Shown here: positions 37,160 through 48,351 of the stretch, piece after piece
Numbering within the stretch: position 1 is the first letter of the stretch
Layout: each line of letters opens with the position of its first letter
Assembly (NCBI GenBank): GCA_002102225.1
Contig: LQPB01000046.1
Location: 33,291-97,290, forward strand
Source of the DNA: Mycobacterium interjectum
GTDB lineage: Bacteria > Actinomycetota > Actinomycetes > Mycobacteriales > Mycobacteriaceae
Direction: 5' to 3'
DNA length: 64,000 bases
Made by a program: the position numbers and the translations under genes
The notes under the pieces: model-generated
The model's database searches: none
What the model saw: the letters and a program-made list of their open reading frames with translations, nothing else
What the model was told of the DNA's origin: nothing

Positions 37160-38601
37160 TGCCCCGAAAACTCACCGTAGGGATCATCGGCGCCGGTGCC
37201 GGGGGCATCGCGATGGGCATCCAGCTGGCGCAGGGCGGCTACGACTTCACCCTCTTCGACCGCGCGGACGGGTTCGGCGGGACCTGGCGGCACAACACCT
37301 TCCCGGGCGCGGCCTGCGACGTGCCGTCGCACCTGTACTCGTATTCCTTTGCGCCCAACCCGCGGTGGAGCAAGACCTACGCGAACCAGCCCGAGATCCT
37401 GGCGTATCTGGAAAAGGTCGCCGTCGACCACGGGCTGGGGCCGCACCTGCGGCCCCACACCGCGATCACCACGGTGCGGTGGTCGGACGACCGGCGCCGC
37501 TGGGCGCTGACGACCGACGACGGCGCCCAGCACGACTTCGACGTCGTGGTGAGCGCCGTCGGCATGCTCGACGTGCCCCACGTTCCGGACATACGCGGCC
37601 GACACCGATTCCGAGGGCGCCAATTCCATTCGGCGCGTTGGGATCACAGCAAGTCGACGACCGGGGAGCGGGTCGCGTCCATCGGCACGGGCGCCAGTGC
37701 CATCCAGTACGTGCCCGCGATCGCGCCGAAAACGGCGCACCTCACGGTGTTTCAGCGGACCCCGATCTGGATCGCCCCGCGCTTCGACTTCCCGTTCACC
37801 GCCGAGCAGCACGACGAGTTCGAGCGCCACCCCGAGACGGCGCGCAAGCTGCGCGACGAGGCCTTCGACGCCTACGAATCGTCGAGCTTCGACGTCGACG
37901 CCGCGCAGACCCGCGAGGCCACCGAGCTCGCGCGCAGCTACCTGAGGCGCAAGGTGACAGACCCCGAGCTGCGCGCGAAGCTGACGCCCGACTATCCCGC
38001 CGGCTGCAAGCGGCCGTTGATGTCGCGCGAGTGGTATCCCACGTTCGCGTTGCCCAACGTCACCCTGGAAACGACCCCGATCGCCGAGCTGACCGAGCGC
38101 GGGGTGCGCACCGCCGACGGCGTGGAGCACCGCGTCGACACGGTCATCTACGGCACCGGGTTCAAGGCCGCCGACTACCTGGCGAGCATCGACGTGTACG
38201 GGACCGGCGGCCGCCACCTACGCCAGGAGTGGAGCGGTGGCGCCGAGGCGTACCTCGGCACGCTGATCGCCGGGTATCCGAACTTCTTCACGCTGTACGG
38301 CCCAAACACCAACGGCGTCAACTCGATTCTGTACATCCACGAGGCGCAGACCACGTTCGTGCGCCGCATCCTCGACGTGATGGGGGACCGCGGCGCGCGC
38401 ACGATCGAGGTCACCGAGGACGCGCAGCGCCGCTACAACGACGAGATTCAGGCCGCCATGGCGGGCAAGGTGTGGCTCGCCTGCAACAACTACTTCCGGC
38501 ATCCCAGCGGCAAGGTCGTCACGCAGTTGCCCTACAGCGGCCGGATGTTTTACGAACGCACCCGCGAACTGGTCGACGGCGACTACCGCTTCGACCGGTG
38601 A
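37159..38601 (+). CDS. Baeyer-Villiger-type flavin monooxygenase
   Basis: A 480-residue flavoprotein. The FAD site is IIGAGAGGIAMGIQL (11-16), the NADPH Rossmann motif is SIGTGASAIQ, and the Baeyer-Villiger fingerprint FXGXXXHXXXW is present as FRGRQFHSARW (151-161). It inserts oxygen next to a ketone carbonyl using NADPH and O2; the substrate may be a steroid or cyclic ketone. It is translationally coupled to a VOC gene. The pair and the cupin gene at 38846 form an accessory patch absent from M. tuberculosis at this position. The 244 nt that follow (38602-38845) hold nothing I can recognise. Confidence 0.9.
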   Translation: MPRKLTVGIIGAGAGGIAMGIQLAQGGYDFTLFDRADGFGGTWRHNTFPGAACDVPSHLYSYSFAPNPRWSKTYANQPEILAYLEKVAVDHGLGPHLRPHTAITTVRWSDDRRRWALTTDDGAQHDFDVVVSAVGMLDVPHVPDIRGRHRFRGRQFHSARWDHSKSTTGERVASIGTGASAIQYVPAIAPKTAHLTVFQRTPIWIAPRFDFPFTAEQHDEFERHPETARKLRDEAFDAYESSSFDVDAAQTREATELARSYLRRKVTDPELRAKLTPDYPAGCKRPLMSREWYPTFALPNVTLETTPIAELTERGVRTADGVEHRVDTVIYGTGFKAADYLASIDVYGTGGRHLRQEWSGGAEAYLGTLIAGYPNFFTLYGPNTNGVNSILYIHEAQTTFVRRILDVMGDRGARTIEVTEDAQRRYNDEIQAAMAGKVWLACNNYFRHPSGKVVTQLPYSGRMFYERTRELVDGDYRFDR

Positions 38602-38845
38602 CTGGTCGGGGGCCTGAGTCGGCGCCCGCGGACTCTGGCGGATGCGGTCGGGACGCGCCTGAGGCCGGGGCGCCTCGGCCGCTTGACCCGCTCGGCGGTC
38701 CGGACCGGGGCGCTGAACGCCGTCTCGACCTTCATCCGCAACCATGCCGCCGCACGCTTCGACCTCACCTGCACCGCCAAACCCTACGTCGCGCGCGGGC
38801 CGAGTATCGGTGCGCAGCACCGAAAGTTCGCGCACCGTTAACCGG

Positions 38846-39340
38846 CTACTGCACCCAGAAGTTGTCGTGGCGGATGAACCACTCCCGGCGTTCCTCATCG
38901 GTCATGTCGGCCAGCGCCCCGAAGCCCTCGAAGTAGGCCTCCCGCGGGGCCCCGGGGGCGAACAGCATCAGCACCGACGCCGGCTCGTCGGCCTCGTTGC
39001 GGAAGCCGTGCACCCCGCCGGGTGGGACGTAGAGGAAATCGCCGGGATGCCCGTCGACCCACTCGTTGCCCTCGTAGAGCTTCATCGTCCCGGACAGCAC
39101 GAAGAACGCCTCGGACATGGCCCGGTGGAAATGGGCCGGTGGCCCGCCGCCGGCCGGCGCGATGTCGACGCGGTACAGGCCGTAGTCGCCGTCGGTGGCC
39201 CGCTGGTTGGCCAGGTAGTGGTACCGGGTCCCGAAGGTTTCGTAGTCGGCCGGCTCGTCGGCGCGCTTGAGCCACGCGCTGACCTCGGGCTCGTCCTTGG
39301 TGTAGCGGGGCGGTGGATAGGGCGGAACGGCGAGGGACAT
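38846..39340 (-). CDS. Cupin-domain protein
   Basis: A 164-residue single-domain cupin. Motif 1 is PPAHFHRAMSEAFFVLSG (His, His, Glu ligands) and motif 2 is PGDFLYVPPGGVHGFRNEAD (His ligand). The set is complete for metal binding. The C-terminus is acidic and aromatic (EERREWFIRHDNFWVQ). It lies in the accessory patch with the VOC and monooxygenase genes but on the opposite strand. It may be an isomerase or dioxygenase, or a sensor; not determinable. An 18-nt gap separates it from the next SDR gene. Confidence 0.87.
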   Translation of the reverse strand: MSLAVPPYPPPRYTKDEPEVSAWLKRADEPADYETFGTRYHYLANQRATDGDYGLYRVDIAPAGGGPPAHFHRAMSEAFFVLSGTMKLYEGNEWVDGHPGDFLYVPPGGVHGFRNEADEPASVLMLFAPGAPREAYFEGFGALADMTDEERREWFIRHDNFWVQ

Positions 39341-39358
39341 TGCTCCAGTGTTACCCCG

Positions 39359-40270
39359 TCAGTCGACGGGATAGACCACCCCGGTGAGCTCCTCGGAGAC
39401 CGCCCACAGCCGGCGCTGCATGGCGACGTCGTGCGACTTCTCGCTGGAGGCAACGAGTTTCGGGTAGCCGCGCTGTTCGGCGAACCCGTCAGGGCCGTAG
39501 TACTGGCCGCCGAGCACGCCGGGGTCGGTCGCGGCGCGCAGCGTCGGCAGGGCGCCCATGTCCGCGCCCTGGAACAGCGGCTCGATCAGCGGCGCGAAGC
39601 GCAGGACCGGCGCGGGCAGGTTGCGGACGAGCTCGGTCCGCGAGCCGCCGGGGTGCGCGGCGGCGGCGATCGTCGTGCCGTGGGGCGCGAGCCGGCGCTG
39701 CAGTTCGTAGGTGAACAACAGGTTGGCGAGCTTGGACTGGCCGTAGGCGCCGACCCGGCTGTAGCCGCGTTCCCACTGCAGGTCGTCGAAGTGAATGTCG
39801 GCACGGATGCGGTGGCCCATGCTGCTGACGGTCACGACCCGGGAGCCGGTGACCGGCAGCAGCCGGTCCAGCAGCAGCCCGGTGAAGGCGAAGTGGCCGA
39901 GGTGGTTGGTGCCGAATTGCAGCTCGAAGCCGTCCTTGGTGGTGGACTTCGGCGTCCACATCACGCCCGCGTTATTGATCAGCAGGTCGATGCGGTCGTG
40001 CGCCGAGCGCAGCTGCTCGGCGGCGGCGCGAATGGAGTCCAGCGACGTCAGGTCCAGCTCCTGCAGCGCGACGTCCGCGTGCGGGCTCTGCGCGGTGATC
40101 CGGGCCGCGGCGTCCTTGCCCTTGTCCAGGTTGCGCACCGCCAGCACCACGTGGGCGCCGTGGTCGGCGAGCGCCAGGGCGGTCTCGTAGCCGAGGCCGG
40201 TGTTGGCCCCGGTGATGACGGCGACGCGACCGGTCTGGTCGGGAATGTCCGCGGCGGTCCATTTGGCCAT
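39359..40270 (-). CDS. Short-chain dehydrogenase, Rv0439c-like
   Basis: A 303-residue SDR with AVITGANTGLGYETALALAD, LLINNAGVMWTPKSTT, VSSMGHR and the catalytic YGQSKLANLLFTYELQRRL. It belongs to the same retinol-dehydrogenase-like branch as the gene at 29156 but is clearly distinct. By context (between moeA2 and groEL2) it is the Rv0439c equivalent. It is divergent from a TetR gene across a 102-nt region with a long inverted repeat, so it is a likely regulated target. Confidence 0.9.
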   Translation of the reverse strand: MAKWTAADIPDQTGRVAVITGANTGLGYETALALADHGAHVVLAVRNLDKGKDAAARITAQSPHADVALQELDLTSLDSIRAAAEQLRSAHDRIDLLINNAGVMWTPKSTTKDGFELQFGTNHLGHFAFTGLLLDRLLPVTGSRVVTVSSMGHRIRADIHFDDLQWERGYSRVGAYGQSKLANLLFTYELQRRLAPHGTTIAAAAHPGGSRTELVRNLPAPVLRFAPLIEPLFQGADMGALPTLRAATDPGVLGGQYYGPDGFAEQRGYPKLVASSEKSHDVAMQRRLWAVSEELTGVVYPVD

Positions 40271-40297
40271 GACGGCTCCTCGAACTAGTAGAGTAAA

Positions 40298-40345
40298 CGG
40301 GGCGAGCGCTCCGGTTGCTGCCCACTATACGGAACGCGCGCCCCG
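40298..40345. promoter_or_regulatory. Inverted-repeat operator between SDR and TetR genes
   Basis: CGGGGCGAGCGCTCCG (40298-40313) pairs with CGGAACGCGCGCCCCG (40330-40345) at 14 of 16 positions, with 16 nt between. It is central in the divergent intergenic region. ACTATAC in the spacer could be a -10 element. Probably bound by the adjacent TetR protein; not proven. Confidence 0.5.
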
Positions 40346-40372
40346 CTTTGTCAACTCATAGGTGGTGAACAG

Positions 40373-42755
<2,383 letters not shown>

Positions 42756-42764
42756 GCAAGTCAA

Positions 42765-42803
42765 CGAAAAGCCCGGTCTGCGTTGCAGGCCGGGCTTTTT
42801 CGT
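42765..42803 (+). terminator. Intrinsic terminator after groEL2
   Basis: AAAAGCCCGG pairs with CCGGGCTTTTT around a short loop, ending in a run of T. It starts 10 nt after the groEL2 stop. Good U-tract terminators are uncommon in mycobacteria, so this one stands out. Confidence 0.88.
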
Positions 42804-42867
42804 GCGCCGAGCGTGAACTCAGGGCGGGATTTCGGCGATTCTTCCGCCCTGGTTTCACGTTCGGCGC
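42804..42867. repeat. Palindromic intergenic element, copy 2
   Basis: Two 24-nt arms (42804-42827 and 42844-42867) pair at 21 of 24 positions around a 16-nt loop; they begin GCGCCGAGCGTGAA and end CGTTCGGCGC. The segment GTGAACTCAGGGCGGGATTT continuing CGG is shared with the element at 29058-29153 (two changes). It directly follows the groEL2 terminator. Confidence 0.75.
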
Positions 42868-42880
42868 GGGGGCCGCCTTG

Positions 42881-42894
42881 TACGTTTAACCGCG
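42881..42894 (+). promoter_or_regulatory. Leaderless-type promoter of the SDR gene
   Basis: TACGTT (42881-42886) followed by 7 nt and the GTG at 42894. It fits the TANNNT leaderless arrangement; no ribosome binding site is seen before the GTG. Confidence 0.5.
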
Positions 42895-43730
42895 TGGCCC
42901 TTCCGACTCCCTCACCCACCAGTACCGCCGTCGTGACCGGGGCGTCGTCGGGCATCGGCGCCGACCTCGCCCGCGAGCTGGCCGGCCGCGGCCACGGCGT
43001 TACGCTCGTCGCCCGCCGCGAAGACCGGCTGCGCGAGCTGGCCGACGAACTCGCGGGCGGGGTGCGTGTCGAGGTGATCGCCTGCGACGTCGCGGACGCG
43101 ACGGCCCGCGCCAGCCTCCTCGACGAGGTCGAGGGCCGCGGGTTGACCGTCGACATCCTGGTCAACAACGCCGGCATCGGCACCATCGGTTCGGTGACGA
43201 AGACGCGAGTCGACGACGAGATCGCCCAGGTGCGGGTCAACGTCGAGGCCGTCATCGACCTCACCACCCGCGCCGTGCAGCAGATGGTGCCGCGCGGCCG
43301 CGGCGCCATCCTCAACCTCGGATCCACCGCGGGCTACCACCCCTTCCCCGGGCAAGCCGGCTACGCCGCCACCAAGGCGTTCGTGAAGACCTACACCGAG
43401 GGGGTGCGCGGCGAGCTCGCCGGCACCGGCGTCACCGTCGCGCTGCTGTGCCCGGGCCCGGTGCGCACCGAGTTCCTGAAGAACGCGGGCATGGACGAGC
43501 GGACCTTCGCCGACGCGTTCCCGAAGTTCCTGTGGATGCCGTCGCGCGAGGTGGCGCGCATCGGGGTCGACGCGCTCGAGCACGACCGCGGCACGGTGAT
43601 CGCCGGGCTGCCGAGCCAGCTGTCCACGCGGCTGTTCCAGTTCATGCCGCGACGGGTGCTGCTGCCGCTGCTGAAGAACCAGCATCCGGGCCTGAAACGG
43701 GACTCAGGCAGGGACCGGTCGGCCCGCTGA
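42894..43730 (+). CDS. Short-chain dehydrogenase (DltE/SDR type)
   Basis: A 278-residue SDR: AVVTGASSGIGADLARELAG, LVARREDRLRELADEL, DILVNNAGIGTIG, LGSTAGYHPFPGQAGYAATK with catalytic Ser and Tyr-Lys, and LLCPGPVRTEF. It is of the general DltE/SadH-like group that includes keto-reductases of lipid metabolism. The C-terminal extension MPRRVLLPLLKNQHPGLKR is amphipathic and may touch the membrane. The GTG at 42894 is favoured by the -10 box. Its 3' end overlaps the convergent CMD gene by 27 nt. Confidence 0.9.
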   Translation: MALPTPSPTSTAVVTGASSGIGADLARELAGRGHGVTLVARREDRLRELADELAGGVRVEVIACDVADATARASLLDEVEGRGLTVDILVNNAGIGTIGSVTKTRVDDEIAQVRVNVEAVIDLTTRAVQQMVPRGRGAILNLGSTAGYHPFPGQAGYAATKAFVKTYTEGVRGELAGTGVTVALLCPGPVRTEFLKNAGMDERTFADAFPKFLWMPSREVARIGVDALEHDRGTVIAGLPSQLSTRLFQFMPRRVLLPLLKNQHPGLKRDSGRDRSAR

Positions 43731-44279
43731 GGGCCAGCTCCGCATCCAACCTTCCACCGGCAGCGCGAGCGCGTTGCACAGCGTGCAGATGGTGCGATAC
43801 CAGCCGACGGCGGTCAGCAGTTCGATGCGCTGCTCGTCATCCAGGTCGCGCCCCAGGGCCGCCCAGGTCGCCTCCGACCACGAGCCGGTGCGTTCCAGTT
43901 CGTCCACCGCCTCGATCAGCGTCCGCTCGGCCGGGCTCCACCGCGGGTCGTCCGCCCCGCCGGTGACCAGGGCGTCGCACTCGTCGTCGCTGACGCCCGC
44001 GATCGGTCCCCAGAACGCCGCCTGCCCGCCCCACTCGTACCGGCAGCCGACCAGCGCGCAGCTGCGCAGGATGGCTATCGTCCGGGTCCGAGGCGGCAAA
44101 AGCGCTGCGACATAAAGTGATTCGCCGAGCTTGCGCAGCCGGCTCGCGAGCGCCGGATGGCGTTGCAGGCAACGCACCAGCAGCAGCGGCTCGTAGGTGC
44201 GGTCCGGGTGACCCCAGCTGTTGATGCCGGTGGCGTCTTCCTCGCTCCAGGGCGGAGCGAGCGGCGCGACGCGGCTCAC
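43704..44279 (-). CDS. Carboxymuconolactone decarboxylase (CMD/AhpD-like) protein
   Basis: A 191-residue all-helical protein with the CMD core [20 protein letters not shown] and [10 protein letters not shown], followed by helices [20 protein letters not shown] and [20 protein letters not shown]. The usual AhpD CXXC is changed to CALVGC, so classical AhpD thiol chemistry is doubtful. The GTG at 44279 overlaps the PNPOx stop (GTGA) and is preferred to a GTG 30 nt upstream. It is probably co-expressed with that oxidase-like gene. Confidence 0.83.
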   Translation of the reverse strand: MSRVAPLAPPWSEEDATGINSWGHPDRTYEPLLLVRCLQRHPALASRLRKLGESLYVAALLPPRTRTIAILRSCALVGCRYEWGGQAAFWGPIAGVSDDECDALVTGGADDPRWSPAERTLIEAVDELERTGSWSEATWAALGRDLDDEQRIELLTAVGWYRTICTLCNALALPVEGWMRSWPSAGRPVPA

Positions 44280-44665
44280 AGCGAGAACACCACGCAGTCG
44301 TGCAGGCACCCCTTGGCGGCGCTGGTGGAGTCGGCCTCGCGGTGCAGCAGCGCGCGCTCCGGCACGACGCCCAGGCGGACGGCCTCGCCGGCCGGGTCCG
44401 TCACTTCGGCCTTGCCGTCGACGATCAGCGAGTAGCCGCCGGGCTCACGCGGCGGCCACAGCAGGGTGACGTCGCCGCGGCGGGCCAGATTCTCCCGGGT
44501 GCGCCCGCCGATCAGGCCGACGTCGAGAGTGGCCTCGCGCATTCGCGGCTCGACGGCCACCGTGTGGGGTCGATAGTCGTCGCCGACCGTGATCAGGTAT
44601 GCAAACGGAAAGTCCGGGAGCGCGGCAGCCAGCCGCTCAAGGTCGACCTTCTTCTTCGTGCGCAT
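44276..44665 (-). CDS. Pyridoxamine 5'-phosphate oxidase-like flavin/F420 protein, Rv0441c-like
   Basis: A 129-residue split-barrel protein: [40 protein letters not shown] and [14 protein letters not shown]. The fold binds FMN or F420 in mycobacterial relatives. The C-terminus carries two Cys ([14 protein letters not shown]). By place it corresponds to Rv0441c. It is coupled to the CMD gene by a GTGA overlap. Substrate unknown. Confidence 0.82.
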   Translation of the reverse strand: MRTKKKVDLERLAAALPDFPFAYLITVGDDYRPHTVAVEPRMREATLDVGLIGGRTRENLARRGDVTLLWPPREPGGYSLIVDGKAEVTDPAGEAVRLGVVPERALLHREADSTSAAKGCLHDCVVFSL

Positions 44666-44687
44666 GCTTTCAGACTAGGCGGCTAGT

Positions 44688-44733
44688 GGCGATCGCAAGC
44701 GCGGCGTAGCCGGGCGCTGCGGGTCGCCACCAT
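44688..44733 (+). repeat. Dispersed ~46-bp repeat, copy B
   Basis: Begins GGCGATCGCAAGCGCGGCGT and ends GGGTCGCCACCAT; 42 of 46 positions equal the copy at 23305-23350. It lies between the PPE stop and the PNPOx start, outside coding sequence. Confidence 0.85.
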
Positions 44734-44737
44734 TGGG

Positions 44738-46132
44738 CTACTCGGGTATGACCGGCTCCCCGAGGCCCGGCTCGGGCACGCCGGGCGGGCGGTCGCCCTT
44801 GTTGAAGAAGTTGGAGTTGGGTATGCCCGACTCCCGCGCGGCCAGGTTCCGCACGCCCTCCTCGGCGCCGGTGGTGGCGAAGAAGCCCGCGGGGGCCGTA
44901 GTGGTCCGCAGGGCCGGCGGGGTGGGGGTGGGGCCGGCCGCCGCACCGGCGACGGCGTTGGCGCCGCCCGACTGCATGCCGCCGACCAGGGCGCTCGTGT
45001 CGGCCGGGGCCGCCATGGCCGCGCTGGCCGGGTTGAGCAACGCCGCGTTCGACAGGCTCGCATTGAGGCCGCCGGTGGTTGCGGCCGAGTTGAGCAGGCT
45101 CGAGCTGAGGTTGGCCGCCCCGACGCCGCCGGTCATCCCGGAGTTGAGCACGGCCGCATCCTGGGCGCCGTGGGCGGCCGCGCCGTCCATGAAAATGCCC
45201 GTGTTGGCGTTGCCGCTGTTGAAAAAGCCCGCGTTGACCGCGCCCGAGTTCAAGAGGCCGGTGTTGGACACGCCCGAGTTACCGATGCCGAAGTTTCCGG
45301 TGCCGGAGTTGAAGAAGCCGATGTTATTGCTGCCGGAGTTGAAGAACCCGATGTTGCCGGTGCCGGAGTTGAAGCCGCCGAAGCCGATCTGGTTGTTGCC
45401 GGTCAGCCCGATACCGAAGTCGTTGTTACCGCTGTTACCAAAGCCAAAGTTGTTATTACCGAGGTTCCCCAAGCCCAAGTTGTTGTTGCCCGAATTTCCG
45501 GAGCCGACATTTAAGTTGCCGCTGTTTCCGAAACCGACGTTGGAATTGCCCATCGAAAGTGGACCGAAACCGATTTTGCCGTTGTTGAAGGTGAAACCGA
45601 GCTTTTGCAGGACCTGCTGCCAGGGTGCCAATTGCGCGGCCGCCGCCGACGCGTCCGCGTGGTAACCGAACATCGCGGCCACGTCGGCCGCCCACATCGC
45701 CTCGTAGGCGGCCTCGGTGTCCATGATCGCCGGGACGTTGAATCCGAACCAGTTGGTGGACGCCAGCGCCCGCACCAGGGCGCGATTCGCAGACACCACC
45801 GCGGGCTGCACCGTGGCCGCCACCGCGGACTCGAAGGCGGCCGCGATGGCCGCGGCCTGGCTCGATGCCGCCTCGGCCTGGGCCGCGGCCGCGCTCAGCC
45901 AGCCCACGTACTGGGTCGCGACCGCCATCATCGCCGCCGCCGACGCGCCCTGCCACGAACCGTTGGCCAGATCCGAGGTCACCGAAAAGAAGGACGACGC
46001 TGAGGACGCCAGGTCCTCGGCCAACCCATCCCAGGCTTCGGCCGCAGCAAGCAGCGGCGCCGCACCCGGCCCGGCAAAAATTAGTGCCGAGTTGATTTCA
46101 GGCGGCAACCACGCAAAATGCGGGCTCGTCAC
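44738..46132 (-). CDS. PPE-MPTR family protein, PPE10-like
   Basis: A 464-residue PPE protein. The PPE domain covers residues 1-180, with FAWLPPEINSALIFAG at the start and the SXXGXGXA-type helices (NGSWQGASAAAMMAVATQYV). WXG is present as GSWQG, and YEAMWAADVAAMFGYHADAS follows. Residues 180-330 are MPTR repeats of the NXGXGN type (for example NVGFGNSGNLNVG, GFFNSGSNNIG). The C-terminal 130 residues are Ala/Gly/Pro-rich. Export by a type VII (ESX) system is expected. There is no adjacent PE gene. The place matches PPE10 (Rv0442c). Confidence 0.93.
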   Translation of the reverse strand: MTSPHFAWLPPEINSALIFAGPGAAPLLAAAEAWDGLAEDLASSASSFFSVTSDLANGSWQGASAAAMMAVATQYVGWLSAAAAQAEAASSQAAAIAAAFESAVAATVQPAVVSANRALVRALASTNWFGFNVPAIMDTEAAYEAMWAADVAAMFGYHADASAAAAQLAPWQQVLQKLGFTFNNGKIGFGPLSMGNSNVGFGNSGNLNVGSGNSGNNNLGLGNLGNNNFGFGNSGNNDFGIGLTGNNQIGFGGFNSGTGNIGFFNSGSNNIGFFNSGTGNFGIGNSGVSNTGLLNSGAVNAGFFNSGNANTGIFMDGAAAHGAQDAAVLNSGMTGGVGAANLSSSLLNSAATTGGLNASLSNAALLNPASAAMAAPADTSALVGGMQSGGANAVAGAAAGPTPTPPALRTTTAPAGFFATTGAEEGVRNLAARESGIPNSNFFNKGDRPPGVPEPGLGEPVIPE

Positions 46133-46170
46133 CGACCCAACTTAACCGGGAAGGGCCGCCCTTCGTGGCG

Positions 46171-47922
46171 TTATCGACCAGGTACTGGCATGGGCTTTCG
46201 GCCGCGGACCAACTTGCCTGGACGCGCCTCGGTCGGAACGCCATTTTCAGCAATTATTTCCCCGGAAACGATCGTTGTCACATATCCTTCGGCCGTCTGA
46301 TCCAGGCGCCGCCCGCCGGCGGGCAGGTCGTGCCGGATCACCGGCTTGTGCAGCCGCAGGGCGCCGTGGTCGATCACGTTGAGGTCGGCCTTGTATCCGG
46401 CCGCGATGCGGCCGCGGTCGCCCAGCCCGGCCACCCGGGCGGGCACGGAGGTGAGCTCGCGCACGGCCTCGGCCACGGTGAACCTGCCGGACCTGCGATC
46501 CCGCGCCCAATGCGCCAGGAAGTACGTCGTGTAGCTGGCGTCGCAGATCATCCCGTAGTGGGCGCCGCCGTCGCCGAGCCCGAGCACCACGTCGTCGCGG
46601 TGCAGCAACTTCCCCACGGTGTCCAGCGAGTTGTTCTGCAGGTTGCTGGTCGCGACCAACAGCATGGCGCGGCCGTCGTCGTCGAGCAGCCGGTCGTAAG
46701 CCTCCTCCATCGGATCCACCCCACGGGCCCGGGCGCGGGCCCCGATGCTGGTCGACGGGTCCGGCTCGTAGTTCGGCTCGTCGCCCAGCGGGTAGATCCA
46801 GTCCCACATCTGCGCGACGTACAGGATCGGGTGACCGACGCCGGGCTTGTCGGCCAGGATCCGGGCGCGGACCTCCGGCTTGCGCATCTCGGCCACGCGC
46901 TCTTCCAGCGGCAGGTGCGCGATCTCGCGGTAGCTGGGGTACAGCACGAACGGGTTCGCGGTCAGCTGCAGCCCGATGATCAAACCGATCGGGCGCGGCA
47001 GCAGCTGCGCGGTGAATTGTGCACCACCCGCCCCCGCATTTGTATTGGCCTTCTCGATCATCGTGATGGCGTCCTCCCACGTCGGGTCCCCGGCGTTGGC
47101 GACGACCAGCGTGAACGTGACCGGCAGGTCCAGGTCCTCGGCCACCTCGAACACGGTTTGCAGGACGGGCTGGTAGCCACCGGCGGGAATGTCCGGCACG
47201 AATTGCAGCAGCCCGCCACCGGCGTCCACGACGCCTTTGGCGATCTCCTCGATCTCCTCGCGGGCGGCGTCGTAACTCGGTATCGGCGAACCGCTTTCGG
47301 TCTTGTGGATCGTCAGCCGCGACGACGCGAAGCCCAGCGCGCCCACCTCGATCGCCTCCTTGGCCAGCGCCCGCATCTGGGCGAGGTCCTCGGCGGTGGC
47401 CGGCTCGCGGTCGGCGCCGCGCTGACCCATCACGTACACCCGCAGCGGCGAGTGCGGCAGGTAGGCCGCCACGTCGATGTCGCGTTTGCCCGCATCCAGC
47501 GCGTCCAGGTATTCGGGGAAGGTTTCCCAGGTCCACGGCAGGCCGTCGGTCATGACGACGCCGGGGATGTCCTCGACACCGGCCATGACGTCGACGAGCA
47601 CGTCGTGGTCGGATTGGCGGCAGGGGGCGAAGCCGACGCCGCAGTTGCCCACCACCACCGTGGTGACCCCGTGCGCCGACGACGGCGTCAGGCGCTCCGA
47701 CCAGATGGCCTGGCCGTCGTAGTGGGTGTGCAGGTCGACGAAGCCGGGCGTGACCAGCAGCCCGGTCGCGTCGATCTCCCGGCGGGCGCCGTCCCCGTTG
47801 ACCGACCCGGCGGCTCCCACCTTTTCGATGACGCCGTTCGCCACCGCGACGTCGCCGACGTACGGCTCACCGCCCAGCCCGTCGACGATGGTGCCATTGC
47901 GGATGATGAGGTCGTAGGTCAT
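46171..47922 (-). CDS. Amidohydrolase family 3 / N-acyl-D-amino acid deacylase-like
   Basis: A 583-residue metal-dependent hydrolase. It shows DLIIRNGTIVDGLGGEPYVG at the N-terminus, the metal motif PGFVDLHTHYDGQ, TTVVVGNCGVGFAP (Cys ligand-like) and LGLGDGGAHYGMICDASY towards the end, typical of D-aminoacylase/dihydroorotase relatives. The length fits family members. The substrate could be an N-acyl-D-amino acid or another cyclic amide. It is absent from this place in M. tuberculosis (between PPE10 and Rv0443). It is divergent from a VOC gene 47 nt away. Confidence 0.9.
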   Translation of the reverse strand: MTYDLIIRNGTIVDGLGGEPYVGDVAVANGVIEKVGAAGSVNGDGARREIDATGLLVTPGFVDLHTHYDGQAIWSERLTPSSAHGVTTVVVGNCGVGFAPCRQSDHDVLVDVMAGVEDIPGVVMTDGLPWTWETFPEYLDALDAGKRDIDVAAYLPHSPLRVYVMGQRGADREPATAEDLAQMRALAKEAIEVGALGFASSRLTIHKTESGSPIPSYDAAREEIEEIAKGVVDAGGGLLQFVPDIPAGGYQPVLQTVFEVAEDLDLPVTFTLVVANAGDPTWEDAITMIEKANTNAGAGGAQFTAQLLPRPIGLIIGLQLTANPFVLYPSYREIAHLPLEERVAEMRKPEVRARILADKPGVGHPILYVAQMWDWIYPLGDEPNYEPDPSTSIGARARARGVDPMEEAYDRLLDDDGRAMLLVATSNLQNNSLDTVGKLLHRDDVVLGLGDGGAHYGMICDASYTTYFLAHWARDRRSGRFTVAEAVRELTSVPARVAGLGDRGRIAAGYKADLNVIDHGALRLHKPVIRHDLPAGGRRLDQTAEGYVTTIVSGEIIAENGVPTEARPGKLVRGRKPMPVPGR

Positions 47923-47969
47923 CTAAATAATCTACGACCGCGCCGGTGGGTCGTGCCAGGATCACTTCC

Positions 47970-48341
47970 GTGATCGACCACATCGGAATCAATTGCGCCG
48001 ATTATCCGAAATCGCAGAATTTTTACGACGGCGTGCTGGCAGTGCTGGGTTTCTCGCGGCAAATGGATTTCGGCCGCGCCATCGGGTACGGCCGCGACGG
48101 CAAACCCTCATTCTGGATCGCCGACGGGTCGGGCATGGACCCCGCCCGCGAGGTACACCTGGCCTTCGAGGCCGCCGACGAAGCCGCGGTGCGCGCCTTC
48201 CACGAGACGGCCGTGCGGCTGGGCGCCGACTCGCTGCACGAGCCGCGGCCGTGGCCCGAATATCACCCCGGCTATTTCGGGGCCTTCGTCCGCGATCCCG
48301 ACGGCAACAACGTCGAGGCGGTCTGGCACGGCGGCCCGTAA
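47970..48341 (+). CDS. VOC-family protein
   Basis: A 123-residue glyoxalase-fold protein: VIDHIGINCADYPKSQNFYD, REVHLAFEAADEAAVRAFHE, and FVRDPDGNNVEAVWH with the terminal Glu ligand. The second His is in EVHLAF. The GTG at 47970 is supported by AGGA 8 nt upstream and by the standard VIDHIGIN start; GTG 47946 would add eight residues. It is followed by the DinB gene after 10 nt. Function unknown. Confidence 0.86.
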   Translation: MIDHIGINCADYPKSQNFYDGVLAVLGFSRQMDFGRAIGYGRDGKPSFWIADGSGMDPAREVHLAFEAADEAAVRAFHETAVRLGADSLHEPRPWPEYHPGYFGAFVRDPDGNNVEAVWHGGP

Positions 48342-48351
48342 CCTCGGTGAC

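Noticed and set aside
45170..45600. Tandem repeats in the PPE gene as a possible CRISPR array, and plus-strand frames across them
   Set aside because: The repeats are codon-level MPTR repeats (NXGXGN) of the PPE protein with no constant spacer or repeat length; the opposite frames only mirror them.
46247..47536. 429-codon frame inside the amidohydrolase gene
   Set aside because: Same strand but shifted frame, Arg/Gly-rich; the amidohydrolase frame has conserved metal motifs.
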